Origin: Parapedobacter sp. SGR-10
GTDB lineage: Bacteria; Bacteroidota; Bacteroidia; Sphingobacteriales; Sphingobacteriaceae
Reading direction: 5' to 3'
Length of the DNA stretch: 64,000 nucleotides
Assembly (NCBI RefSeq): GCF_011030405.1
Contig: NZ_JAAJTJ010000011.1
Location: forward strand, 41,012-105,011
The notes beneath the pieces were generated by a model. That model did no database searches. It had not been told where the DNA came from and saw nothing but the letters and a program-made list of their open reading frames with translations. Shown piece by piece: positions 37,698 through 47,201 of the stretch (its first letter is position 1; every line of letters begins with the position of its first letter). A program made the translations under genes and the position numbers.

Positions 37698-37735
37698 AAA
37701 AAGGTCGGCTTTTCCAAAAAAAAGCCGACCTTTTT
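37698..37735 (+). terminator. Intrinsic terminator after sucC
   Basis: AAAAAGGTCGGCTTTT (37698-37713) and its exact complement (37720-37735) form a 16-bp stem with a 6-base loop, ending in a T run. The A-rich 5' side and T-rich 3' side make it usable in both directions. Confidence 0.9.
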
Positions 37736-37818
37736 ATTCCCCATAAACCAACCAAATAACTTATTTTTGTCAGGCTTAAGAAAATAAGCAGATTATTATT
37801 TTTATCCTTTTTCATCAC

Positions 37819-39264
37819 ATGGAACATACACGTATCAAAGAACTATTGCAATCCGAAGAATACGGAAAAGAAGTCATTGTCAAAGGTTGGGTACGGACTT
37901 TCCGCAACAACCAATTTATTGCGATCAACGATGGTTCGTCTATCAATAATATACAGGCTGTAGTGGATTTTGAAAATACACCGGATGAGATTCTAAAAAG
38001 AATCACGACCGGAGCGGCCGTACGTGTCAAAGGGCAATTGGTGGAGTCATTGGGCAAAGGCCAAAAGGTAGAGGTGAAAGCGACCGAAGTATCGATCATC
38101 GGTGATTCCGATCCGGAAAAATATCCATTGCAACCGAAGAAGCATAGCTTGGAGTTCCTGCGTGAAATCGCCCACTTACGCATGCGTACCGGCACTTTCA
38201 ATGCCGTTTTCAAAGTACGCAATGCCCTGGCATTTGCTGTTCATAAGTTTTTTCAGGACAGAGCCTTTGTCTATTGGCACTCTCCGATCATTACGGGTTC
38301 CGATGCTGAAGGTGCAGGCGAAATGTTTCGCGTCACGACGCTGGATCTTGATAGCCTCCCCCGCAATGAGCAAGGAGAGATCGATTATAAAGAAGATTTC
38401 TTTGGAAAATCAACTAATCTGACCGTATCTGGGCAATTGGAAGGCGAACTGGCGGCATTGGCCTTTGGCAATATCTACACCTTTGGGCCTACATTCCGTG
38501 CCGAAAACTCCAATACTACACGGCATTTAGCTGAATTTTGGATGATTGAACCCGAAATGGCATTCTACGAGATCGAGGACAATATGGATCTGGCCGAAGC
38601 CCTGCTCAAATATGTCATCCGATATGCTTTGGAAACCTGTCCGGAAGAGATCGAGTTTTTGAAAAATCGTTTGTTGGAAGAGGAGAAGTCAAAACCTCAA
38701 AACGAACGTTCGGAATTGAACCTTATCGAAAAACTCAATTTCATATTGGACAATGACTTCGAGCGTGTGACCTATACCGACGCGATTGAGATTCTGAAAC
38801 GCAGCAAGCCCAATCAGAAGAAGCAATTCAAATACCTCATCGAGGAATGGGGGGCAGACCTGCAATCGGAACATGAACGCTATCTGGTCGAAAAACATTT
38901 TAAGAAGCCCGTTATCTTGACGGACTATCCGAGGGAAATCAAGTCGTTCTATATGAAACAGAATGAACCGGATGCGCAGGGCAGACAAACCGTAAAAGCA
39001 ATGGATATCTTGTTTCCGGGTATCGGCGAAATGGTCGGTGGCTCCCAACGGGAGGAAAACCTCGAGAAGTTGCTGGCTCGTATGGCCGAAGTAGGTATCC
39101 CGGCAGAAGAGATGGAATGGTTTCTGGATACGCGTCGTTTTGGCTCGGTGCCGCACTCGGGTTTTGGGGTAGGTTTTGAGCGTTTGGTGCTGTTTACAAC
39201 AGGTATGACCAACATTCGTGACGTTATTCCATTCCCACGGACACCAAAGAATGCGGAATTTTAA
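37819..39264 (+). CDS. asnS: Asparaginyl-tRNA synthetase
   Basis: 481 residues. Class IIb synthetase: OB-fold anticodon-binding domain 1-110 ([21 protein letters not shown]), then the catalytic core with [22 protein letters not shown] (motif 2) and [12 protein letters not shown] (motif 3). AENSNT rather than AEKSxT marks it as AsnRS instead of AspRS. TATTTTTG at 37762-37769 is a candidate -7 element 49 bases upstream. A 30-bp palindromic repeat follows the stop. Confidence 0.97.
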   Translation: MEHTRIKELLQSEEYGKEVIVKGWVRTFRNNQFIAINDGSSINNIQAVVDFENTPDEILKRITTGAAVRVKGQLVESLGKGQKVEVKATEVSIIGDSDPEKYPLQPKKHSLEFLREIAHLRMRTGTFNAVFKVRNALAFAVHKFFQDRAFVYWHSPIITGSDAEGAGEMFRVTTLDLDSLPRNEQGEIDYKEDFFGKSTNLTVSGQLEGELAALAFGNIYTFGPTFRAENSNTTRHLAEFWMIEPEMAFYEIEDNMDLAEALLKYVIRYALETCPEEIEFLKNRLLEEEKSKPQNERSELNLIEKLNFILDNDFERVTYTDAIEILKRSKPNQKKQFKYLIEEWGADLQSEHERYLVEKHFKKPVILTDYPREIKSFYMKQNEPDAQGRQTVKAMDILFPGIGEMVGGSQREENLEKLLARMAEVGIPAEEMEWFLDTRRFGSVPHSGFGVGFERLVLFTTGMTNIRDVIPFPRTPKNAEF

Positions 39265-39268
39265 TTTT

Positions 39269-39298
39269 TGTAGAGACGCAATGCATTGCGTCTCTACA
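39269..39298. repeat. 30-bp perfect palindrome (TGTAGAGACGCAATG and complement)
   Basis: TGTAGAGACGCAATG is immediately followed by its exact reverse complement, five bases after the asnS stop. The same TGTAGAGACG ends border the composite element at 51560-51734, so this is one member of a dispersed repeat family. It may also serve as the asnS 3' hairpin. Confidence 0.9.
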
Positions 39299-39320
39299 GA
39301 TTAATTATTATCTTTAGACT

Positions 39321-39728
39321 ATGGAAAATATTTTTATTGTACTGGCGATCATTGGCTCCGTAGTCTATAAAATCTATACGAGCTACAAGGAGGAGATGGA
39401 AAAAGCTGCCAAAAGAAGGCAGTCTGTTCCGCCCGTCCCGCGTTCGGTTCCTCCGCAACAAGGAGTTCCGGAGACATCAAGACGTCATACACCGGTTCCT
39501 ACACCACCACCTGTTGTATCTTCCAAGCCTATGCCTGTCAAAAAAGTTCCCCCTGTTGTGCCATACGAAGTTCCCAAGGAAGTAAAAAAAGTTCAACAAG
39601 CTAGGGTAGAACGGGATAAAAAACGTATACAGCAGGAGACTGAACACCAATCTGTTGTCGAAAATTTCCAATTTGATCTTCGGCAGGCTGTTATTCAGTC
39701 GGCTATATTGGAGAGGCCGTATAAATAA
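39321..39728 (+). CDS. Small single-span membrane protein with proline-rich region
   Basis: 135 residues: N-terminal membrane helix (ENIFIVLAIIGSVVYKIYTSY, 2-22), a basic patch (EKAAKRRQ), a Pro/Val-rich linker (~39-80), a charged predicted coiled coil (~85-110) and a conserved-looking tail (FDLRQAVIQSAILERPY). Similar short proteins ending in DLRxAVI-SEIL-RPY are common in Bacteroidota (family memory, not checked). Function unknown. 56 bases after asnS, same strand. Confidence 0.7.
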   Translation: MENIFIVLAIIGSVVYKIYTSYKEEMEKAAKRRQSVPPVPRSVPPQQGVPETSRRHTPVPTPPPVVSSKPMPVKKVPPVVPYEVPKEVKKVQQARVERDKKRIQQETEHQSVVENFQFDLRQAVIQSAILERPYK

Positions 39729-39734
39729 GCCTGT

Positions 39735-40694
39735 CTACGCCTTTCTATATCCCGTATACGTATGGGCGAGATTGGGGTTGGACAAGTAAATATACATCTT
39801 CCGATAAGTAGGCAGATCCAATCCATATCGTTCCCCTTCTTTGACGACATATCCTGTCAGTGATTCCACTTCGGTCTTGCCTTTTTGACGTAGAAAATCA
39901 GCGTGCATAGATGTCGTGGATTCGGGCGGAGCATTGTCGAACAGTTGTAAAACCCTTTCCTTTATATTTTCCGGGACATCTATGAGCTTAGCCTGCGCCA
40001 GCAGACAGATTTCATCGGTCAGTTTTTCCAGATCGGCTCTATAGGCGGTATTTTCTTTTATCTGACCAAAAGTTTTGTTGTGATAGGACGTCGCCGTTGC
40101 GGCCGAAGAAATAAAAATAAATTTCTCCCATATCGCTGACCAGATCCGATCGGTCAAATGTACATCGATGCCCGCTTCTTCAAACAGATCGCCGAGTACC
40201 TTCAATTGTGGCGGTACTGATCCTTGTACGCCAAAGCGAATGGTCTGAAAGGTGCTGAAATTTTCAATAACGCCAGGTGCGGTCAGACGGGAGATGATAT
40301 TGGCGCAGCCCTCTGCTACTAGGTTGTCTGGAAAAATGCTTTGGATACGTGCACTACTGTCTACACCATTGAGCAGGGGAAGGAAAACAGTGTTCTTACT
40401 GACTGTGGGACGCAGCTGCTGAATAGTCTCTTCAATATCGTAACTTTTGGTACAGAGGATGATATAGTCCACCTGCCCGAAAGCCCTAGGATCATCGGAT
40501 ACCTTGGTCGGAAATGTTGTAAACTCTCCTTGCAGCGATTTGATGTGTATGCCCCTGGACTGTATAGCCGAGAGATTTTGGCCCCTTGCCATAAAGTGTA
40601 TGGTGGCTCGGTTGCTTTTTTCAAATGTGTGGGACAGCAGGCTGCCAAAGTAGCCACCCACACCTCCGATGCCAACGATAAGGATATTTGTCAT
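39735..40694 (-). CDS. panE: 2-dehydropantoate 2-reductase (ketopantoate reductase)
   Basis: 319 residues. N-terminal NADPH-binding Rossmann loop GIGGVGGYFG (7-16), CTKSYD after the fourth strand, and the C-terminal helical domain with IWEKFIF, whose Lys matches the catalytic lysine of the family. Reduces ketopantoate to pantoate for coenzyme A synthesis. Convergent with the small membrane-protein gene (6-base gap) and divergent from rplK. Other members of the family act on other 2-oxo acids, so the exact substrate is inferred. Confidence 0.88.
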   Translation of the reverse strand: MTNILIVGIGGVGGYFGSLLSHTFEKSNRATIHFMARGQNLSAIQSRGIHIKSLQGEFTTFPTKVSDDPRAFGQVDYIILCTKSYDIEETIQQLRPTVSKNTVFLPLLNGVDSSARIQSIFPDNLVAEGCANIISRLTAPGVIENFSTFQTIRFGVQGSVPPQLKVLGDLFEEAGIDVHLTDRIWSAIWEKFIFISSAATATSYHNKTFGQIKENTAYRADLEKLTDEICLLAQAKLIDVPENIKERVLQLFDNAPPESTTSMHADFLRQKGKTEVESLTGYVVKEGERYGLDLPTYRKMYIYLSNPNLAHTYTGYRKA

Positions 40695-40836
40695 GATAAA
40701 ATCTTTGCTTTACTATATAAGGTATTATTAATAGAACAAAGCTACAAAGTAAAAAATCAATTGTATAGGGGAAGGGGGGGTATTTTGAAATGCAAAAGTC
40801 CCTGATGTTAAGAAATTTAAATATTTTGTCATTACC

Positions 40837-40868
40837 CTTGTGTGTTTGGAATGTTCTTGTTATCTTTG
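40837..40868 (+). promoter_or_regulatory. Candidate promoter of the rplKAJL-rpoBC operon
   Basis: TTG (40837-40839), 21 bases, TATCTTTG (40861-40868), an exact match to TAnnTTTG. Transcription would begin near 40875, giving a leader of about 100 bases before rplK. Confidence 0.6.
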
Positions 40869-40977
40869 CACCTCGTTTTGTTGCAAAGTTATGCTCTGTG
40901 CTGAACGAAAAAGAAATGTTACGTTATTGCTTCCAACTTACTAACAAACATTTAACAAATTAAATTAACACAGAAAG

Positions 40978-41421
40978 ATGGCAAAAGAAGTCAGTGCGTT
41001 AGTAAAATTACAAGTGAAGGGCGGTGCAGCAAATCCATCTCCTCCTGTAGGACCTGCTTTGGGTGCTAAGGGTGTGAATATCATGGATTTCTGTAAGCAG
41101 TTCAACGCTCGTACGCAAGACAAACCAGGCCAGGTATTGCCTGTTGTTATCACTGTTTATGCCGACAAATCTTTTGATTTTATCATCAAGACTCCACCGG
41201 TGGCTGTACAGCTGAAAGATGCTGCTAAGTTGAAAAGTGGATCTGGCGAGCCTAACCGTAAGAAAGTTGCTTCCATCACTTGGGAGCAAGTGGAAACGAT
41301 CGCTAAGGATAAAATGCCGGATTTGAATGCATTTACAGTAGAATCGGCAATGAAAATGGTAGCTGGTACAGCTCGTAGTATGGGTATCACTGTTGCAGGT
41401 GACGCTCCTTGGAAAAATTAA
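40978..41421 (+). CDS. rplK: 50S ribosomal protein L11
   Basis: 147 residues. N-terminal [34 protein letters not shown], with the conserved proline pairs, and a C-terminal RNA-binding domain ([14 protein letters not shown]). Binds the GTPase-associated centre of 23S rRNA. It is the first gene of its cluster here; secE and nusG, usually just upstream, are absent. Confidence 0.98.
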   Translation: MAKEVSALVKLQVKGGAANPSPPVGPALGAKGVNIMDFCKQFNARTQDKPGQVLPVVITVYADKSFDFIIKTPPVAVQLKDAAKLKSGSGEPNRKKVASITWEQVETIAKDKMPDLNAFTVESAMKMVAGTARSMGITVAGDAPWKN

Positions 41422-41443
41422 TTAACGAAATCAGTTTAAGAAA

Positions 41444-42142
41444 GTGGCTAGATTAACAAAAAATCAAAAAGCGGCACTATCCAAGATTGAAGCTGGTAAA
41501 GCGTATTCCCTACAAGAAGCTGCGGCTTTGGTAAAGGAAATCACGAACACCAAATTTGATGCTTCTGTGGACATCGACGTTCGTTTGGGCGTAGATCCCC
41601 GTAAAGCAAACCAAATGGTGCGTGGTATTGCGACATTGCCTCACGGGACTGGTAAAACTGTGCGTGTATTGGCTTTGGTAACTCCTGACAAGGAAGAAGA
41701 AGCTAAGGCTGCAGGCGCAGATTACGTCGGCCTTGATGAGTACATCAGCAAGATCGAAGGTGGATGGACTGACATTGATATCATCATTACGATGCCTTCG
41801 GTGATGGCTAAAGTGGGTAAACTGGGACGTATCCTGGGGCCTAGAAACTTGATGCCTAACCCTAAGACTGGTACAGTAACTACAGAAGTAGGCAAAGCTG
41901 TGACAGACGTAAAAGGCGGTAAGATCGATTTCAAAGTCGACAAGACAGGTATCATCCATACTTCAGTAGGAAAAGTGTCATTCCCTGCAGAGAAGATTTA
42001 TGACAATGCTTTAGAGGTATTACAAACTATCTCCAAGCTAAAACCTTCTGCAGCTAAAGGAACATACTTCAAGAGTATTCACATCTCTTCAACAATGAGT
42101 CCGGGTATTCATATCGAAACTAAATCAGTAGCAGGTATTTAA
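41444..42142 (+). CDS. rplA: 50S ribosomal protein L1 (GTG start)
   Basis: 232 residues, two-domain L1 fold with [15 protein letters not shown]. Start codon is GTG at 41444, 22 bases after rplK. L1 forms the stalk that handles exiting tRNA, and in many bacteria autoregulates its operon by binding mRNA; no site was identified here. Confidence 0.98.
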   Translation: MARLTKNQKAALSKIEAGKAYSLQEAAALVKEITNTKFDASVDIDVRLGVDPRKANQMVRGIATLPHGTGKTVRVLALVTPDKEEEAKAAGADYVGLDEYISKIEGGWTDIDIIITMPSVMAKVGKLGRILGPRNLMPNPKTGTVTTEVGKAVTDVKGGKIDFKVDKTGIIHTSVGKVSFPAEKIYDNALEVLQTISKLKPSAAKGTYFKSIHISSTMSPGIHIETKSVAGI

Positions 42143-42144
42143 TC

Positions 42145-42663
42145 ATGAGAAAAGAAGAAAAACAAGAAATTGTTCAAGCTTTGGCCGAGCAGATTAAATC
42201 GTACGGTAATTTCTACATTACAGACACTGCTGATTTAACTGTTGAAAAGATCAATGGAATCCGTCGCAAATGTTACGAGCAAGGTATTGTGATCCAGGTG
42301 GCCAAAAACACCTTGATCAAGAAAGCTTTGGTCGAAGCAGGGGTAGATTCGGAAGAAATCAACGGAGTGCTCAAAGGTGCTTCTACGATCCTATTCTCAG
42401 AGACAGGCAACGCGCCGGCAAAGTTGATCAAACAATTGCGTAAGGAAGGGGACAAACCTGTTTTGAAAGCGGCTTATATCCAAGAGACAGCTTTCGTAGG
42501 TGACAACCAACTTGACGCCTTGATCACCCTTAAATCTAAGGAAGAACTTGTTGCAGACGTTATCGCTCTATTACAATCTCCTGCGAAGAATGTTATTTCC
42601 GCGCTTCAATCGGGTGGAAATACCGTTTCAGGTTTAGTAAAAGCTTTAGAACAAAGAGGCTAA
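42145..42663 (+). CDS. rplJ: 50S ribosomal protein L10
   Basis: 172 residues. MRKEEKQEIVQALAEQIKSYGNFYITDTADLTVEKINGIRRKC is the usual N-terminal rRNA-binding part; the C-terminal helix (NTVSGLVKALEQRG) binds L7/L12 dimers. Two bases after rplA. Confidence 0.98.
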   Translation: MRKEEKQEIVQALAEQIKSYGNFYITDTADLTVEKINGIRRKCYEQGIVIQVAKNTLIKKALVEAGVDSEEINGVLKGASTILFSETGNAPAKLIKQLRKEGDKPVLKAAYIQETAFVGDNQLDALITLKSKEELVADVIALLQSPAKNVISALQSGGNTVSGLVKALEQRG

Positions 42664-42743
42664 CGAACACCTCATCAAACAAACAACGTTCGTACATTAA
42701 TTAACAACAATATTTAAAAGTAAATTAAAAAAATCAAAATAAA

Positions 42744-43121
42744 ATGGCAGATTTAAAACAACTTGCTGAACAGTTGGTAAACTTAACAGTAAAAGAAGTT
42801 AAAGAACTAGCTGATATCCTAAAAGACGAATACGGTATCGAGCCTGCTGCTGCGGTTGCAGTTGCTGCTGGTCCTGCTGCTGGTGGCGAAGCTGCTGCAG
42901 CTGAAGAGAAAACATCTTTCGATGTGATCTTGAAAGAAGCTGGTGGTCAAAAATTGGCAGTAGTTAAGTTGGTAAAAGACTTGGCTGGTCTAGGATTGAA
43001 AGAAGCTAAAGATTTGGTAGACGCAGCACCAAAAGAATTGAAAGCTGGTGTCTCTAAAGATGAAGCTGAAGCTTTGAAAAAACAATTAGAAGAAGCAGGT
43101 GCCGTAGTTGAGATTAAGTAA
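42744..43121 (+). CDS. rplL: 50S ribosomal protein L7/L12
   Basis: 125 residues. N-terminal dimerisation helices ([20 protein letters not shown]), an Ala/Gly-rich hinge (~37-55) and the factor-binding C-terminal domain ([41 protein letters not shown]). Present in several copies per ribosome, which makes the following attenuator functionally sensible. Confidence 0.98.
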   Translation: MADLKQLAEQLVNLTVKEVKELADILKDEYGIEPAAAVAVAAGPAAGGEAAAAEEKTSFDVILKEAGGQKLAVVKLVKDLAGLGLKEAKDLVDAAPKELKAGVSKDEAEALKKQLEEAGAVVEIK

Positions 43122-43144
43122 TCTCTCATAGCACCCTTTAGGAT

Positions 43145-43187
43145 TAGACTCTGGTCATTTTTGCCAGAGTCTATTCCTGTTTTTTGT
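43145..43187 (+). terminator. Attenuator-like hairpin between rplL and rpoB
   Basis: TAGACTCTGG (43145-43154) pairs exactly with CCAGAGTCTA (43164-43173) over a 9-base loop, and a T-rich run (TTTTTT at ~43181) follows. It sits 24 bases after rplL and 111 before rpoB, where E. coli has its rplL-rpoB attenuator. Likely gives partial termination so ribosomal protein mRNA exceeds RNA polymerase mRNA. Confidence 0.75.
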
Positions 43188-43283
43188 CATTCGCATTGGA
43201 ATACATGCCTGCTGTCGTGCATTCCCATCAAATTTTAACAGCAATGTTGAGCTCAGTTTTATTAAAACTAAAATCTTATTCCC

Positions 43284-46200
43284 TTGGCAAACACTAATAT
43301 TCAAAACGAAAGAGTAAATTTTGCTACAAGTAAGAAGGTGATTGATTATCCCGATTTCTTGGATGTGCAATTGGAGTCTTTCAGGGAGTTTTTTCAATTA
43401 GAAACTACTTCTGATAATCGCCATCAGGAAGGGTTGTACAAGGTTTTCGCAGAAAACTTCCCTATTTCTGATTCAAGAAACATTTTCGTGCTGGAGTTTT
43501 TGGATTATTTCATTGATCCTCCGCGCTATGATATACAGGAGTGTATCGAACGTGGATTGACTTACAGCGTGCCTTTAAAAGCAAAATTGAAGTTGTCTTG
43601 TAATGATGAAGAACATGAGGATTTCGAAACCATCGTACAAGATGTGTACTTAGGTACGATCCCTTATATGACCCCTAAAGGTACTTTTGTCATCAATGGT
43701 GCCGAGCGTGTCATCGTATCACAGTTGCATCGTTCCCCAGGCGTTTTCTTCGGTCAGAGTAGACACACAAATGGTACTAAACTTTATTCTGCCAGGGTCA
43801 TTCCTTTCAAAGGATCTTGGATCGAGTTTGCTACAGACGTCAACAACGTCATGTACGCTTACATCGATCGTAAAAAGAAATTCCCTGTAACTACTTTATT
43901 GCGTGCTATTGGCTTTGATTCCGATAAGGAAATTTTGGAATTGTTTGATCTGGCAGACGAAGTAAAGGTCAGTAAATCGGGATTGAAGAAATACGTTGGC
44001 CGTCGTTTGGCTGCCAGGGTATTGAACAAATGGACAGAAGATTTCGTGGATGAAGATACCGGAGAAGTGGTGTCTATCGATCGTAACGAGATCATCCTTG
44101 AACGTGAAACTGTTTTAGAAGAAGATCACATTGATTTGATCATCGATGCTGGCGTGAAGTCTATCATCCTGGCAAAAGACGATGATGCAAACAATGCAGA
44201 CTATTCTATCATATATAATACCTTACAAAAGGATACTTCAAACTCGGAAAAAGAAGCGGTAGAACATATCTATCGTCAACTGCGTAACGCCGAACCACCA
44301 GATGAAGAGACTGCGCGTGGTATTATCGACCGTTTGTTCTTCTCGGACAAACGTTATGATCTGGGTGATGTAGGACGTTACCGCATCAATCGCAAATTGC
44401 AGTTGGATACCGATCCCGAGACCAAAGTTTTGACTCGTCAGGATATCATTGCTATCGTGAAGTATCTGATCAACCTAATCAATTCTAAAGCCGAAGTGGA
44501 TGATATCGATCACTTGTCCAACCGTCGTGTACGTACAGTGGGTGAGCAGCTTTACGCTCAATTTGGTGTAGGTCTTGCCCGTATGGCGCGTACGATCCGT
44601 GAGCGTATGAACATCCGTGACAACGAGGTGTTCACACCGACCGATCTGATCAATGCACGTACATTGTCTTCGGTCATCAATTCTTTCTTCGGAACGAATC
44701 AGCTTTCGCAGTTTATGGATCAAACGAATCCATTGGCTGAAATTACGCATAAGCGTCGTTTGTCAGCGTTAGGGCCAGGTGGTCTTTCGCGCGAACGTGC
44801 AGGTTTCGAGGTACGTGACGTTCACTATACACACTACGGGCGCTTGTGTACGATTGAGACACCGGAAGGACCAAACATTGGTTTGATTTCTTCCCTATCC
44901 GTACATGCAAAAATCAATAATCTAGGATTTATCGAGACACCTTACCGTAGGGTAGAAAATGGTAAGGTCGTAGTCGACGAGCCTGTAGTTTATCTGTCCG
45001 CTGAGGATGAGGATGGCAAGACTATCGCTCAGGCCAATGCAATCTACGATGATAAAGGAAACTTCGAGGATGCGAAAGTAAAGGCAAGATACGAGGGTGA
45101 CTTTCCGATTATCGAGCCTGAGAAACTAGACTATATGGACGTTGCGCCTAACCAGATTACATCTATTGCGGCTTCGTTGATTCCTTTCCTGGAGCACGAT
45201 GATGCCAACCGTGCATTGATGGGATCGAACATGCAGCGTCAGGCGGTTCCTCTATTGCGTCCACAGGCTCCTATCGTAGGTACTGGTTTGGAAGGGCGTG
45301 TGGCCCGTGACTCCCGTACTTTGATCAATGCCGAAGGCGAAGGTGTGGTAGAATATGTAGATGCCGAAGAAATCAAGATTCGCTACGAACGTAACGATAA
45401 TGATCGTTTGGTGTCTTTTGATGACGATGTGAAAACATACAGGTTGATCAAATTTAAGAAGACCAACCAGAATACCTGCATCAACTTGAAACCTATCGTG
45501 AAGAAAGGTCAGAAAGTAACCAAAGGTCAGGTGCTATGCGAAGGTTATGCTACCGAAGACGGCGAATTGGCACTGGGTCGTAACTTGAAGGTAGCCTTTA
45601 TGCCTTGGCAGGGGTACAACTTTGAGGATGCGATCGTGATTTCCGAACGTGTGGTGTCTCAGGATATTTTTACTTCACTCCACATTGAGGAGTTTGAATT
45701 GGAGGTGCGTGATACCAAACGTGGTGAGGAAGAGCTGACGGCAGATATTCCTAACGTTTCGGAAGAAGCAACGAAAGACCTTGACGAGAACGGTATTATC
45801 CGTGTCGGTGCCGAGGTTAGCGAAGGCGATATCTTGATCGGTAAAATCACGCCAAAAGGTGAGTCAGATCCTTCACCGGAAGAAAAACTATTGCGTGCCA
45901 TCTTTGGTGACAAAGCGGGTGACGTCAAAGATGCTTCCTTGAAGACTCCTCCTTCCATCAAAGGTGTCGTTATCGATACAAAACTGTTCTCCCGTGCGAA
46001 GAAAATGTCCAAGGAAGTCGAGAAAAAGGCTTTGGAAAAACTGGAAACTACGCACGATAAGAACATGAAGGCATTGAAAGACCGTTTGGTCGAAAAACTA
46101 TTTGCTATCGTGAATGGTAAGACCAGCCAGGGTATCTACAATGTCTATAAAGAGCTGTTGGTTGCCAAAGGAGTCAAGTTCACACAAAAGATCTTGACAG

Positions 46201-47093
46201 ATCTTGATTATGTGAATGTCAATCCTGCCGGCTGGACGACAGACGAAGAGAAGAACGAGATGATCAAGTTGACTCTTCACAACTACAATATTAAAGTGAA
46301 TGAGGAACTAGGTACGTTCAAACGTGAGAAATTTGCGGTTTCTGTGGGTGATGAGCTTCCTTCCGGCATCGTACAGATGGCGAAAGTGTATGTTGCCAAG
46401 AAACGTAAGTTGAAGGTGGGAGACAAGATGGCAGGTCGTCACGGTAACAAAGGTATCGTGGCACGTATCGTACGTGATGAAGATATGCCATTCCTGGAAG
46501 ATGGAACGCCTGTGGACATCGTATTGAACCCATTGGGTGTACCTTCGCGGATGAACTTGGGTCAGATTTACGAAACCGTCTTGGGTTGGGCTGGTCAAAA
46601 ATTGGGTATGAAATTCGCTACACCGATCTTTGATGGTGCCGAAATGGACCAAGTGGAAGAGTGGGTAGAGAAAGCAGCATTGCCTAAATCAGGACGTACA
46701 TACTTGTACAACGGATTGACAGGTGAGCGTTTTGACCAACCGACTACAGTAGGTGTGATCTACATGCTGAAACTAGGTCACATGGTAGATGACAAGATGC
46801 ACGCCCGTTCGATTGGACCATACTCGTTGATTACGCAACAACCATTGGGTGGTAAAGCCCAGTTCGGTGGTCAGCGTTTCGGAGAGATGGAGGTGTGGGC
46901 CTTGGAGGCATTTGGTGCATCCAACATCCTACAGGAGATCTTGACCGTGAAATCGGATGATGTCGTAGGTCGTGCCAAAACGTACGAGGCTATCGTCAAA
47001 GGCAACAACTTGCCGACGCCGTCTGTGCCCGAGTCGTTCAATGTATTGGTACATGAGCTTCGTGGCCTAGGATTAGATGTCACATTAGATTAA
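43284..47093 (+). CDS. rpoB: RNA polymerase beta subunit (TTG start)
   Basis: 1269 residues. The start is TTG at 43284, giving the Bacteroidota-like N-terminus [18 protein letters not shown]; no ATG lies nearby in frame. Rifampicin-pocket region (~472-500) reads [20 protein letters not shown], with wild-type residues at the positions most often mutated. The C-terminal catalytic region has [16 protein letters not shown] (~1047). Part of the core enzyme with RpoC. Confidence 0.98.
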   Translation: MANTNIQNERVNFATSKKVIDYPDFLDVQLESFREFFQLETTSDNRHQEGLYKVFAENFPISDSRNIFVLEFLDYFIDPPRYDIQECIERGLTYSVPLKAKLKLSCNDEEHEDFETIVQDVYLGTIPYMTPKGTFVINGAERVIVSQLHRSPGVFFGQSRHTNGTKLYSARVIPFKGSWIEFATDVNNVMYAYIDRKKKFPVTTLLRAIGFDSDKEILELFDLADEVKVSKSGLKKYVGRRLAARVLNKWTEDFVDEDTGEVVSIDRNEIILERETVLEEDHIDLIIDAGVKSIILAKDDDANNADYSIIYNTLQKDTSNSEKEAVEHIYRQLRNAEPPDEETARGIIDRLFFSDKRYDLGDVGRYRINRKLQLDTDPETKVLTRQDIIAIVKYLINLINSKAEVDDIDHLSNRRVRTVGEQLYAQFGVGLARMARTIRERMNIRDNEVFTPTDLINARTLSSVINSFFGTNQLSQFMDQTNPLAEITHKRRLSALGPGGLSRERAGFEVRDVHYTHYGRLCTIETPEGPNIGLISSLSVHAKINNLGFIETPYRRVENGKVVVDEPVVYLSAEDEDGKTIAQANAIYDDKGNFEDAKVKARYEGDFPIIEPEKLDYMDVAPNQITSIAASLIPFLEHDDANRALMGSNMQRQAVPLLRPQAPIVGTGLEGRVARDSRTLINAEGEGVVEYVDAEEIKIRYERNDNDRLVSFDDDVKTYRLIKFKKTNQNTCINLKPIVKKGQKVTKGQVLCEGYATEDGELALGRNLKVAFMPWQGYNFEDAIVISERVVSQDIFTSLHIEEFELEVRDTKRGEEELTADIPNVSEEATKDLDENGIIRVGAEVSEGDILIGKITPKGESDPSPEEKLLRAIFGDKAGDVKDASLKTPPSIKGVVIDTKLFSRAKKMSKEVEKKALEKLETTHDKNMKALKDRLVEKLFAIVNGKTSQGIYNVYKELLVAKGVKFTQKILTDLDYVNVNPAGWTTDEEKNEMIKLTLHNYNIKVNEELGTFKREKFAVSVGDELPSGIVQMAKVYVAKKRKLKVGDKMAGRHGNKGIVARIVRDEDMPFLEDGTPVDIVLNPLGVPSRMNLGQIYETVLGWAGQKLGMKFATPIFDGAEMDQVEEWVEKAALPKSGRTYLYNGLTGERFDQPTTVGVIYMLKLGHMVDDKMHARSIGPYSLITQQPLGGKAQFGGQRFGEMEVWALEAFGASNILQEILTVKSDDVVGRAKTYEAIVKGNNLPTPSVPESFNVLVHELRGLGLDVTLD

Positions 47094-47102
47094 TATTACC
47101 CA

Positions 47103-47184
47103 AAGACCTATGAGGTTTTCAAACGGCATAGCCCTCAATTTTTCCATTGAGAACAAACGCTAAAAATTAAACCTTATAGGTCTT
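47103..47184. repeat. Nested inverted repeat in the rpoB-rpoC spacer
   Basis: AAGACCTATGAGGTTT (47103-47118) and AAACCTTATAGGTCTT (47169-47184) are complementary at 15 of 16 positions. Between them CTCAAT (47134-47139) pairs with ATTGAG (47146-47151). The structure fills nearly all of the 108-base gap. No T run follows, so it is more likely an RNA processing or stability site, or an inserted small repeat, than a terminator. Confidence 0.75.
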
Positions 47185-47201
47185 ACTAAGCTATACAACG
47201 T

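Noticed and set aside
44700..44900. Rifampicin-resistance substitutions in RpoB
   Set aside because: The residues most often changed in resistant strains are wild type. The differences seen ([18 protein letters not shown]) are probably lineage-specific.
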